Origin: Lysobacterales bacterium PRO7 | Lineage (GTDB): Bacteria > Pseudomonadota > Gammaproteobacteria > Xanthomonadales > Rhodanobacteraceae | Direction: 5' to 3' | Length of the DNA: 64,000 bases | Assembly: GCA_021404785.1 (NCBI GenBank) | Contig: QWHH01000006.1 | Coordinates: 96,202-160,201, forward strand | Shown: piece by piece, positions 49,301 through 56,350 of the stretch | How the letters are laid out: each line of letters begins with the position of its first letter | How positions within the stretch are numbered: the first letter of the stretch is position 1 | Position numbers and translations under genes: made by a program | Notes under the pieces: model-generated | Databases searched by the model: none | What the model was told of the DNA's origin: nothing | Seen by the model: the letters and a program-made list of their open reading frames with translations, nothing else

Positions 49301-51251
49301 CGCCGGCGCTGAACGTAACCGCCAAGCCGGAACTTGCCGTTGCGCTAACCGTGTAACCGCCGTTGACGAATGCCGGATTGGGCGGCGTGGAGGCAAAGGA
49401 GATCGTCTGATCGGCCTTCGCGACGGCAAACGTTTGCTGTGCCTGCGGCGCGGCATTGTAATTGGCGTTGCCAGCCTGGTTCGCGTCGATCACGCAGGTG
49501 CCGACGCCAATGAACGACACCGTCGAACCGGAGAGCGAACACACACCCGCCGAACTCGCGTCGATAGCGAGCGTCACCGTCAATCCCGAACTCGCCGTCG
49601 CAGTCACCGTATACGTCGGACCGCCCACCGCGGCGCCCGCCGGCGCGGTCGAACTGAACGTGATCGTCTGGTTGCCCTTGGCCACTGCGAACGACTGCTG
49701 CACTTGCGGCGCAGCGGTGTAATTGGCGTCGCCAGCCTGATTCGCGTCGATCACGCAGTTGCCGACGCCGATGAACGACACCGTCGAGCCCGTGAGCGAA
49801 CACACGCTTGCAGAACTGGCGTCGATCGTCAGCGCCACCGTCAAACCCGAACTCGCGGTCGCCGTGACCGTGTACGTAGCACCGCCCACCGTGGCGCCGG
49901 CCGGCGCCGTCGAGGTGAACGTGATGGTATGGCTGGCCTGGTTGACGACCTGGTTGACGATACCGCTCGTGCTCGGCCCGAAATTCACGTCGCCCGCATA
50001 CTGTGTCGTGATCGGATGCGTCGCGACCGAAAGCGTGCCAGTCGCGAATGTCGCCACGCCGCTGCCGTTCAGCGTGCCTGACCCGATATTCGTCGCGCCG
50101 TCAAGAAAGTTGACGGTTCCCGTCGGTGTACCGGACCCCGGCGGCGCGGGCGTCACCGTCGCCGTGAAGGTGACCGTCTGCGCGAACACCGACGGGTTGA
50201 TGTCCACGGCCAGACCCGTCTGGCTCGGTGCATTCGCCACTGTCAGCGTGAACGCCTGCGTCGCATCCGGTGGAATGCCGTTGGCCGCCGTCAGCGTGCA
50301 GGAATACGTGTTGGCGGTGCCCGGTCCGGGCGTGCCGGCCAGCGTGCCGGTGCCATTGCCGTTGTCCACGAAGTTCACGCCCGTCGGCAACGTGCACCCG
50401 CTCAACGTAAGTGCGGCCGAGGGCACGCCGATCGACGTTATCGCGAATGTACCGGCCTGGCCAACGATGAACGTCGCCGCATTCGCGCTGGTGATCTGTG
50501 GCGCCTGCGTTTGCAGGTCCGTTACGTCGATTCGAAAGTAAATCGTATTCGTATTGACCGCCACGAATCCTGCGCGCAGATCGATGTCCGACGAGCCGTT
50601 CGTCGGATCTCCCGCCGGATCGGTCGCGACCGGCGCTATTCCGGTCCAGTTGAATGCGGCCGCCAGCGCAACTCCGCACATTGCGACCATGCTCAAGGCC
50701 ACCATGTGCCGGTACCACCGCGTTCGACCGAACCGGTGTGCAACCCCGATGACCAGCAACGCCAGCAGCGCCAGCGCGCCGACTCCCAATGCGGGCGTTG
50801 GCACGGTGATGCCGAAAATGATCGGCCCACCGTTGGCCCTCGTGAACATCACGTCCGAGCCGGTCGGGCTTTCCGCGGTGAACCCAAACGCCAGCGTCTG
50901 CCCGCCGCCGGTAAGGATGCCGGTTCCCGGAATGGAAAACTCGACCGAGTCCGAGCCGGATACGCCAGAATTCAGATCCACCGAGCCGCCGCCGATGCTG
51001 GTCCCGGCGCCGAAGGTGCCGCCCGAGCACTGTGCCGCTGTCACGCCGGTTACTGTCGGCGCGGCACCCGGAGTCAGGGTCGCCTGGATGCGCAAATCCG
51101 CGCCGACAAGCGTTCCGCCCGGCAAGGAGATGGTGCAGCCGGTCGCCGCGTTGTTGTCGGAATTGACATAGGCAGAGTATGTGTTTTGCGCCGATGCAGA
51201 ACCGACAGCCAACAACACCAGCGCGCCAAGCGCAGCGACCAGAAATTTCAT
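46386..51251 (-). CDS. Giant repeat-containing surface protein with membrane hairpin
   Basis: 1621 residues. A signal peptide (1-21) and a small domain (22-150) lead to V150-PTP, a membrane segment (~154-171), a basic turn HRFGRTRWYRH (172-182) and a second membrane segment (~183-200). Then come a putative Ig-like domain (~250-340), a Big_3-type Ig-like domain (~345-438), five tandem MBG-like repeats of about 85-88 residues (~441-870), a cadherin-like domain (~871-965) and a right-handed beta-helix (~975-1600). The first membrane segment resembles PTL-type C-terminal sorting anchors but is internal. Likely a cell-surface or adhesin protein; ligand unknown. Confidence 0.8.
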   Translation of the reverse strand: MKFLVAALGALVLLAVGSASAQNTYSAYVNSDNNAATGCTISLPGGTLVGADLRIQATLTPGAAPTVTGVTAAQCSGGTFGAGTSIGGGSVDLNSGVSGSDSVEFSIPGTGILTGGGQTLAFGFTAESPTGSDVMFTRANGGPIIFGITVPTPALGVGALALLALLVIGVAHRFGRTRWYRHMVALSMVAMCGVALAAAFNWTGIAPVATDPAGDPTNGSSDIDLRAGFVAVNTNTIYFRIDVTDLQTQAPQITSANAATFIVGQAGTFAITSIGVPSAALTLSGCTLPTGVNFVDNGNGTGTLAGTPGPGTANTYSCTLTAANGIPPDATQAFTLTVANAPSQTGLAVDINPSVFAQTVTFTATVTPAPPGSGTPTGTVNFLDGATNIGSGTLNGSGVATFATGTLSVATHPITTQYAGDVNFGPSTSGIVNQVVNQASHTITFTSTAPAGATVGGATYTVTATASSGLTVALTIDASSASVCSLTGSTVSFIGVGNCVIDANQAGDANYTAAPQVQQSFAVAKGNQTITFSSTAPAGAAVGGPTYTVTATASSGLTVTLAIDASSAGVCSLSGSTVSFIGVGTCVIDANQAGNANYNAAPQAQQTFAVAKADQTISFASTPPNPAFVNGGYTVSATASSGLAVTFSAGAPAVCTVSGSTVTFVGAGTCIVNADQAGNANYNAAPQAQQTFTVSRNDQTITFTSPAPATAKNGGATYTVSATASSGLTVTFSSATPGVCTVATNVVTFVGAGTCTIDADQAGNAAYNPAPQVQQSFPVAKGDQTINATSTAPAFGSATASGTPHTYTVVATATSGLAVTVTTAGACSNAGTLVTFGPGAGACTIKIDQGGDTNWNPAPQVQQSTTVEIPASATNDSHDVTGNVAIAAGTSVLSNDAGTSIAIKSYGVNGNEQTTLGSSTGTAQGGLVTLIAAGTYNYDPPANFTGTDTFKYVIGNDLSTTSTGTVTLTVSDRIIVVASGASGNCKPVTPTPCALSFADGLAAPTGKDLVFVQSGNYTNPNATISLNANQILVGNGPTSSLATAIGDANITLAPESVALATINPGTTPSLTNNASVITLGGGNLVEYLAITNTAGSAILGNVAGSGTSNIHDIAVNNTSGNGVNLTANLGTLNFSNLTVVTTTGSAFAATGGGTVNATAGSVPNTLSSTTGTALNVANTTIGASNLTFRSISSNGAGSGIVLNNTGAGRLIVTGDASTNTCKTGTTTCSGGTIQNSTADGVSLTSAKATLALMWIKNNANSGIKGMTVAGFSASDLLIQNNTNAPGEQAGILINDLTDSAAQVTRAEVSGSKEDNVRIHNTNTTGTITFSNCTIIDNDSNPVGAGNQGLFLQTNSTGNLTGTVQNSIFHGNRTIALRADSGDASTVNASFLNNTITAGAPNQGNQGIEVSRAVTSTLVFNITGNTVSGMISTLINVFSSGGPGTATGDVKNNTVIGTGVGGNQYGIRLFNSGSSVVGFGTMNVNVAGNNVSKVDNAYPILGEASGSTGTGGTLKIAVTGNTANVAAGGTGLDSIRLQARNTSSICAQVSGNTTDAGGPGFFGMQVRQANTGVFNLEGLTVGPQVDPTVRNYVISQNPGATTVGATIGTITGVANASCGITP

Positions 51252-51367
51252 GACCCCACTCCCCAGACGGCATTACATCCGCGCCGCTAGCTTACACCTT
51301 TGTGCGCGAAAGTCTCCAGACTCCTGGCGCTTTTCGGCGCTCATCCCACGCAAATACACTCGGCAAC

Positions 51368-51392
51368 AAAAAAGCGCCCGGAGGCGCTTTTT
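51368..51392 (-). terminator. Intrinsic terminator downstream of pnp
   Basis: AAAAAGCGCC pairs with GGCGCTTTTT around the loop CGGA; on the minus strand the stem is followed by a T-run. It lies 27 bases past the pnp stop and ends the rpsO-pnp transcript. The symmetry would let it work in both directions. Confidence 0.85.
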
Positions 51393-51418
51393 CGTTCGCA
51401 CATGGATGGCGTTTACGA

Positions 51419-53521
51419 TTACGCCGCGGGCGCTTCCTCGGCCACCGCCTTTATCGACAGGCGGATGCGGCCTTGCTTGTCGACTTCGAGCACCTTGACC
51501 TTGACGATGTCGCCTTCCTTGAGTTTGTCGGAAACCTTCTCGACGCGCTCGTTGGAAATCTGCGAAACGTGCACGAGGCCATCCTTGCCCGGCATGATCG
51601 TGACGAACGCGCCGAAGTCCATCAGCTTGGCGACCTTGCCTTCGTAGATGCGGCCCGGCTCGACGTCGGAGACGATCTGCTCGATGCGCTTCTTTGCCGC
51701 GTCGCCCGCTTCACGATTGACCGATGCGATGACCACGGTGCCGTCGTCGCTGATGTCGATCGTGGCGCCGGTTTCTTCGGTAATCGAACGAATGGTGGTG
51801 CCGCCCTTGCCGATCACTTCGCGGATCTTGTCCGGATGGATCTTCATCGTGATCAGGCGCGGCGCGTACTCGCTCATCTCGGTGCGCGAGGTGGTGATGA
51901 CCTTGCCCATTTCGCCGAGGATGTGCAGACGGCCCTGCTTGGCCTGCGCCAGCGCGACCTTCATGATTTCTTCGGTGATGCCGTCGATCTTGATGTCCAT
52001 CTGCAACGCGCTGATGCCTTCTGCGCTACCTGCCACCTTGAAATCCATGTCGCCCAGATGATCTTCGTCGCCGAGGATGTCGGACAACACCACGAACTTG
52101 TCGCCTTCCTTGACCAGACCCATCGCGATGCCCGCGACCGGCGCCTTGAGCGGCACGCCCGCATCCATCATGGCGAGCGAAGAACCGCACACCGAGGCCA
52201 TCGACGAAGAACCATTGGATTCGGTGATTTCCGAAACCACACGCACGACGTAGGGGAAGGATTCCATCGACGGCTTGACCGCCTGCACGCCACGTTTGGC
52301 GAGGCGGCCGTGGCCGATCTCGCGACGTTTCGGCGCGCCGAAGCGGCCAGCTTCGCCGACCGAGAACGGCGGGAAGTTGTAATGGAACAGGAACGGATCC
52401 TTCGACTCGCCTTCCGGTGCGTCGATAATTTGCGCGTCGCGCGCGGTGCCGAGCGTGACCGTGACCAGCGCCTGGGTCTCGCCGCGCGTGAACAGCGCCG
52501 AGCCGTGCGTACGCGGCAACACGCCCACACGCACCGTGATCGGACGGATGCCGTCGAGCGCGCGGCCATCGATGCGCACTTTCGTGTCGAGCACCGAATC
52601 GCGCATCGTGCGGTATTCGAGTTCGCCAAATTCCTTGGCGAGATCGCCTGCGGCCCACTTCTGCGCTTCGGCCTGCGCGGCCAACGAAGCCAGTGTGTCG
52701 GCCTTGATCGCGGAAATGGCGTCGCGGCGTTGCAGCTTGTCGCGCACCTTGAACGCCTCGGCGAGCTTGTTGCCGACAGCACCCTTGATCGCGCCGATCA
52801 GCGCATCGTTCTTGGCCGGCGCAGTCCACGCCGACGGCTTGGTGCCGGCTTCGACCGTGAGCTCGTTGATCGCGTTGATGACGATCTGCAGGGACTTGTG
52901 GCCGAACGTGACCGCGCCGAGCATGACGTCTTCCGACAACAGCTTGGCTTCAGACTCGACCATCAGCACCGCGTTGGCGGTGCCGGCGACGACGAGATCG
53001 AGGTCGGAGGTCTGCAATTCGGTCTTGGTCGGGTTGAGGATGTACTTGCCGTTCGCATAACCCACGCGCGCGGCACCGATCGGCCCCTTGAACGGGATGC
53101 CGGCCAGCGACAGTGCGGCGGACGCGCCGATCATCGCCGGGATGTCGCCGTCAATTTCCGGATTCAAGGATACGACCTGCGCGATGACCTGCACTTCGTT
53201 CTTGAACTCTTCCGGGAACAGCGGACGCACCGGGCGGTCGATCAGGCGCGAGGTCAGTGTTTCCTTTTCGGTCGGACGGCCTTCGCGCTTGAAGAAGCCG
53301 CCGGGAATGCGGCCGGCTGAGTAGAACTTCTCGACGTAGTCAACCGTGAGCGGGAAGAAATCCTGGCCTTCCTTCGCCTTGGCCGCGGCGACCGCGGTGA
53401 CGAGGACGACGGTGCCATCGACCGACACCATCACGGCGCCGGATGCCTGGCGGGCGATTTCGCCGGTCTCAAGCGTGACCTGGTGATTTCCGTACTGGAA
53501 CGATTTGGTAATTTTGGCCAT
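51419..53521 (-). CDS. pnp: Polynucleotide phosphorylase
   Basis: 700 residues, full length. Two RNase PH domains, then KH ([19 protein letters not shown]) and S1 ([18 protein letters not shown]) domains. It degrades RNA 3' to 5' with phosphate and is a degradosome partner. The second RNase PH domain holds the phosphate-binding region ([19 protein letters not shown]). The order rpsO-pnp is conserved in gammaproteobacteria. The leader contains two repeat hairpins that could be processing sites, as known for pnp autocontrol by RNase III in E. coli. Confidence 0.97.
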   Translation of the reverse strand: MAKITKSFQYGNHQVTLETGEIARQASGAVMVSVDGTVVLVTAVAAAKAKEGQDFFPLTVDYVEKFYSAGRIPGGFFKREGRPTEKETLTSRLIDRPVRPLFPEEFKNEVQVIAQVVSLNPEIDGDIPAMIGASAALSLAGIPFKGPIGAARVGYANGKYILNPTKTELQTSDLDLVVAGTANAVLMVESEAKLLSEDVMLGAVTFGHKSLQIVINAINELTVEAGTKPSAWTAPAKNDALIGAIKGAVGNKLAEAFKVRDKLQRRDAISAIKADTLASLAAQAEAQKWAAGDLAKEFGELEYRTMRDSVLDTKVRIDGRALDGIRPITVRVGVLPRTHGSALFTRGETQALVTVTLGTARDAQIIDAPEGESKDPFLFHYNFPPFSVGEAGRFGAPKRREIGHGRLAKRGVQAVKPSMESFPYVVRVVSEITESNGSSSMASVCGSSLAMMDAGVPLKAPVAGIAMGLVKEGDKFVVLSDILGDEDHLGDMDFKVAGSAEGISALQMDIKIDGITEEIMKVALAQAKQGRLHILGEMGKVITTSRTEMSEYAPRLITMKIHPDKIREVIGKGGTTIRSITEETGATIDISDDGTVVIASVNREAGDAAKKRIEQIVSDVEPGRIYEGKVAKLMDFGAFVTIMPGKDGLVHVSQISNERVEKVSDKLKEGDIVKVKVLEVDKQGRIRLSIKAVAEEAPAA

Positions 53522-53540
53522 TGTGTTTGCCTTTTTTTGC

Positions 53541-53568
53541 CGTCATTCCTGCGAAAGCAGGAATCCAG
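53541..53568. repeat. ATTCC-type palindromic repeat, copy 1
   Basis: ATTCCTGC (53545-53552) pairs with GCAGGAAT (53557-53564) around the GAAA tetraloop, within CGTCATTCC...GGAATCCAG. It resembles the ATTCC-N-GGAAT small repeats (dRS3-like) of many Proteobacteria. It lies 20 bases upstream of the pnp start. Confidence 0.8.
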
Positions 53569-53663
53569 CTGTTGTATGAGATTCGTCATTACTCGCCGCG
53601 TCCTGCAGCTCGCCCTACGGGCCATTCGCTACGCGAATGTTCGCTTCGGCATCCTGCCTTCGC

Positions 53664-53685
53664 AGTCCGGCCTAAGCCGGAATCC
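53664..53685. repeat. ATTCC-type palindromic repeat, copy 2
   Basis: TCCGGC (53666-53671) pairs with GCCGGA (53676-53681) around CTAA, followed by ATCCAATT. The end GGAATCCA is shared with copy 1, so both are likely members of one family flanking the pnp leader. Confidence 0.6.
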
Positions 53686-53724
53686 AATTTGATTTTGCTG
53701 TTTCGCACTACTTACAAAACGAAT

Positions 53725-53740
53725 CCCCGCCGAAGCGGGG
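53725..53740 (-). terminator. Hairpin downstream of rpsO
   Basis: CCCCGC (53725-53730) pairs with GCGGGG (53735-53740) around a 4-base loop, 17 bases after the rpsO stop. On the minus strand ATTCGTTTT follows. The T-run is short, so partial termination with read-through to pnp is likely. Confidence 0.6.
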
Positions 53741-53757
53741 ATCGTGGAATGGAACGA

Positions 53758-54027
53758 TTAGCGGCGCAGGCCCAGACGCTCGATCAGGGTCTGGTAGCGG
53801 CCGGCGTCCGACTTTTTCAGATAGGCCAGCAGGCTGCGGCGCTGGTTGACCATCTTGAGCAGGCCGCGGCGCGAGTGGTGATCCTTGTCGTGCTCGGCGA
53901 AATGCTTGGAGAGATGCTCGATGCGCGCGGAGAGCAGCGCGACCTGTACTTCCGGCGAGCCGGTATCGTTGGGCGCGCGGCGGTAGTCGGCAACGACTTT
54001 GCCGGTTTGTTCGGTGGAAAGCGACAT
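53758..54027 (-). CDS. rpsO: 30S ribosomal protein S15
   Basis: 89 residues, the standard S15 length, with the conserved [21 protein letters not shown] and [21 protein letters not shown]. It binds 16S rRNA in the platform and often represses its own mRNA. It precedes pnp as usual, but it is separated from truB by a gene on the opposite strand. Confidence 0.98.
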   Translation of the reverse strand: MSLSTEQTGKVVADYRRAPNDTGSPEVQVALLSARIEHLSKHFAEHDKDHHSRRGLLKMVNQRRSLLAYLKKSDAGRYQTLIERLGLRR

Positions 54028-54145
54028 GATTGTTTACCTTTGCTGTTGCGTACGGCGCGAATCAGCCCGGTCCGACGGAGGAGCGCGGTTCGCGTCAAGG
54101 CCCTTCTTGCGAAGGGAGGGATTGGAAAGCCGCTTATTGTAACCC

Positions 54146-54169
54146 GAATTCCCCTCGCGAGGGGAATTC
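54146..54169. repeat. Perfect 24-base palindrome between rpsO and a divergent gene
   Basis: Starts GAATTCCCCTCG and ends CGAGGGGAATTC with no mismatch and no loop. On the minus strand it is followed after about 4 bases by TACAAT, which could serve as the -10 of an rpsO promoter; the palindrome would then overlap the -35 region. It could be an operator for a dimeric regulator or a hairpin in read-through RNA. Confidence 0.8.
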
Positions 54170-54229
54170 GTCCGAACGGTTGGTCTAGCACCTACAATGA
54201 ACCGGATACGCTGGCCGCAGGACAGAGGC

Positions 54230-55111
54230 ATGCCGGTAACACGTACAATCGCCTGGAACGAACCCAATCGGCGCAATACGCCGCCGCTGCACATTGCCTC
54301 GCGCGGAGAACGGTACTCGACATTGACCGGCGTTTGGTGGCTCGACGAGAACCGGTTCGTCGCCAACCACAGAAGCGGTTTGCGCATGGCGCTGTTCGAT
54401 TTACGTGAAGGCGACGCTCCCATCGTGATCGCTCCGGTTCCACACTTGTCGGATGACATCGCCGCCAGGGACCTCGGCGATGGGACGTGGGAAATTGCAG
54501 CCAGCGGATGCTGGGATTGCGCGTATTCGATCCATCGCCTCTCCACGCAGGGAACACCCGGGTTTCGGCCGGTCGAAGTCAAACCCTCTGCGAACAGGAC
54601 GTTTAGTCACGGCATCGCCTACGACACCTCCGGTAAATTGTGGTTGGCGTTCCATACCGGTGAGGACCCCCGCATCGAAACGCGGGGACGGGTCTGGCGC
54701 CTGCCGCCCCCGTGGGGCGCTCGCGACGTCTGTTTCGATGCGAATTCGGGCCACGCCTATGCAGTCGCTGTGTCCAAAAATCCGACCTTGACAGCCTACC
54801 AGCAGGTCGCGACCAGCATCTGGCACTACGATCCGGCACCCGACTCGTGGAACATGATCGACGTCATCGACAATGTACATTCCGATGCCTGCCAGATATA
54901 TGCCGGCAGGATCTGGCTACCGGACCAGGTCGGTGACCGGGTGCTCGGCGTCGATCTGTCCGGTCGTTCGCCGCCGGTCGTGATCCAGGACAAGTCTCTC
55001 GATTTTCCCCATGGCCTGGGAATTTCCGACAACGGATCGCTGGCCATCGCAAACTACGGAAACAGCAGCATCGCACTGTTCAACCTCAATCACCGTCCGA
55101 AGCAAGATTGA
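54230..55111 (+). CDS. Predicted beta-propeller protein, unknown function
   Basis: 293 residues from the ATG at 54230, which has AGGA about 8 bases upstream; an ATG at 54197 lacks one. Repeated blade-like segments such as GVWWLDENRFVANH, HGIAYDTSGKLWLAFHTG and HGLGISDNGSLAIANYG resemble NHL/SMP-30 propellers. No signal peptide. It lies between truB and rpsO but faces the other way and overlaps the 3' end of truB by 26 bases, so it was probably inserted there. Function unknown. Confidence 0.72.
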   Translation: MPVTRTIAWNEPNRRNTPPLHIASRGERYSTLTGVWWLDENRFVANHRSGLRMALFDLREGDAPIVIAPVPHLSDDIAARDLGDGTWEIAASGCWDCAYSIHRLSTQGTPGFRPVEVKPSANRTFSHGIAYDTSGKLWLAFHTGEDPRIETRGRVWRLPPPWGARDVCFDANSGHAYAVAVSKNPTLTAYQQVATSIWHYDPAPDSWNMIDVIDNVHSDACQIYAGRIWLPDQVGDRVLGVDLSGRSPPVVIQDKSLDFPHGLGISDNGSLAIANYGNSSIALFNLNHRPKQD

Positions 55112-56009
55112 AACCGCGCAATACGTGCACGGTTGCGTCCGCATCGACTTGCGCCAGTGCCAGCAAGCGGCCCTGTGCATCGAGCGCGCGGCACAACGGC
55201 TTGGGCGCATGTCCGGAAATCGAAAAACGCTGACCGTGGCGCAGGCGCCGCGTCTGTTCTGCGTCCAACAGCAGGCTTGGCAACGCACCGACACCCGCTT
55301 CCAGCGGCAACAGCAGACCATCCAGCACTCTGGTGTCGCCATTGGCGGCGATATGTTCGAGTTCATTCAGCGTGTGCATGTGCGGATCGCGGAACGCTTC
55401 TACCCATACGCGCCGCAACGCCGTCAGGTGCGCCCCGCAACCTAGGCGCTCGCCGAGCTCGCGCGCGAGACTGCGCACATAGGTACCCGAGCCGCACTCC
55501 ACGTGCAGGTCGAGAATGTCGCCGTCGCGGCGTTCAAGTTCAAGTCGGTGGACTTCGACCTCGCGCGATGGCACGACAACGTCTTCGCCGCGGCGCGCGC
55601 GTTTGTACAGCGGCACGCCGCCCTGCTTGATCGCCGAATACGCTGGTGGAACCTGCACGATGCGTCCGCGCAGCGGAGCAAGCGCCGCTTCGATGGCAGC
55701 ATCGTCCAACGATGGAACCGGTCGGATCTGGACTACCTCGCCTTCGGCATCGTCGGTCGTCGTCGTTACGCCCAGCCGACATTGCGCGGCATAAGCCTTG
55801 CGCGAGCCGAGCAGGTAACCGGCGATCTTGGTCGCTTCGCCGAAGCAGATCGGCAGCAGGCCCGTGGCCAGTGGATCAAGGCTGCCGGTATGCCCGGCCT
55901 TGTCGGCGTTGAACAGACGTTTTGCCAATTGCAACGCGCGGTTGGAGCTTATTCCTGCAGGCTTGTCGAGGAGCAGGATGCCGTGGACGGCACGCCGGAC
56001 GGGCTTCAT
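55086..56009 (-). CDS. truB: tRNA pseudouridine(55) synthase
   Basis: 307 residues. It makes the conserved pseudouridine 55 in the T loop of tRNAs. The catalytic Asp lies in GHTGSLDPLATGLLP, and the N-terminal GILLLDKPAGISSN is typical. The ATG overlaps the rbfA stop (ATGA). The last 26 bases overlap the opposed propeller gene. Confidence 0.96.
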   Translation of the reverse strand: MKPVRRAVHGILLLDKPAGISSNRALQLAKRLFNADKAGHTGSLDPLATGLLPICFGEATKIAGYLLGSRKAYAAQCRLGVTTTTDDAEGEVVQIRPVPSLDDAAIEAALAPLRGRIVQVPPAYSAIKQGGVPLYKRARRGEDVVVPSREVEVHRLELERRDGDILDLHVECGSGTYVRSLARELGERLGCGAHLTALRRVWVEAFRDPHMHTLNELEHIAANGDTRVLDGLLLPLEAGVGALPSLLLDAEQTRRLRHGQRFSISGHAPKPLCRALDAQGRLLALAQVDADATVHVLRGFNLASDGD

Positions 56010-56350
56010 TTTTCCCCGCGCAGCAGCGCCTCGATACGCTCGCCGCGATCCACCGAATCATCATACTTGAAGCGCAATTCCGGTACGCGGCGCACGCGCA
56101 TCATCTTCGACAACTGCATGCGCATTTCCTTGGCCATGGCGTTGAGCGCCTTCACCGCGTCCTTCGACGACTCCGGCAACAGCGCGGTGACCCAGACGGT
56201 GGCGACGTCGAAATCTTTGCTGCACTCGACGTCGGAAACGCTCATCGACGGCAATGCATGTTCGCGCACGGCATCGTGCACGAGTGTGCCGACGAGACGG
56301 CGTAGCTCGGCGGAAAGGCGATCAGAACGGGTGAAGGATCGCGAAGGCAT
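56006..56350 (-). CDS. rbfA: 30S ribosome-binding factor A
   Basis: 114 residues, KH-type fold. SDRLSAELRRLVGTLV at the start and MAKEMRMQLSKMMRVRRVPELRF are family blocks. It assists 16S rRNA 5'-end maturation and cold-shock growth. Its ATG shares one base with the infB stop (TAATG), so it is coupled. Confidence 0.95.
   Translation of the reverse strand: MPSRSFTRSDRLSAELRRLVGTLVHDAVREHALPSMSVSDVECSKDFDVATVWVTALLPESSKDAVKALNAMAKEMRMQLSKMMRVRRVPELRFKYDDSVDRGERIEALLRGEK

Noticed and set aside
48640-49940. CRISPR-like array
   Set aside because: The repeat unit is about 260 bases, codes for protein domains in frame and has no spacer structure.
47919-50081. A 720-codon plus-strand frame rich in RRRG-type repeats
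   Set aside because: It mirrors the tandem MBG repeats of the giant protein on the other strand; its apparent repeats are just the reverse reading of that array.
51302-53320. A 672-codon frame opposite pnp
   Set aside because: Pnp fills the region with all expected domains; the opposite frame has no domain and an atypical His/Arg-rich composition.
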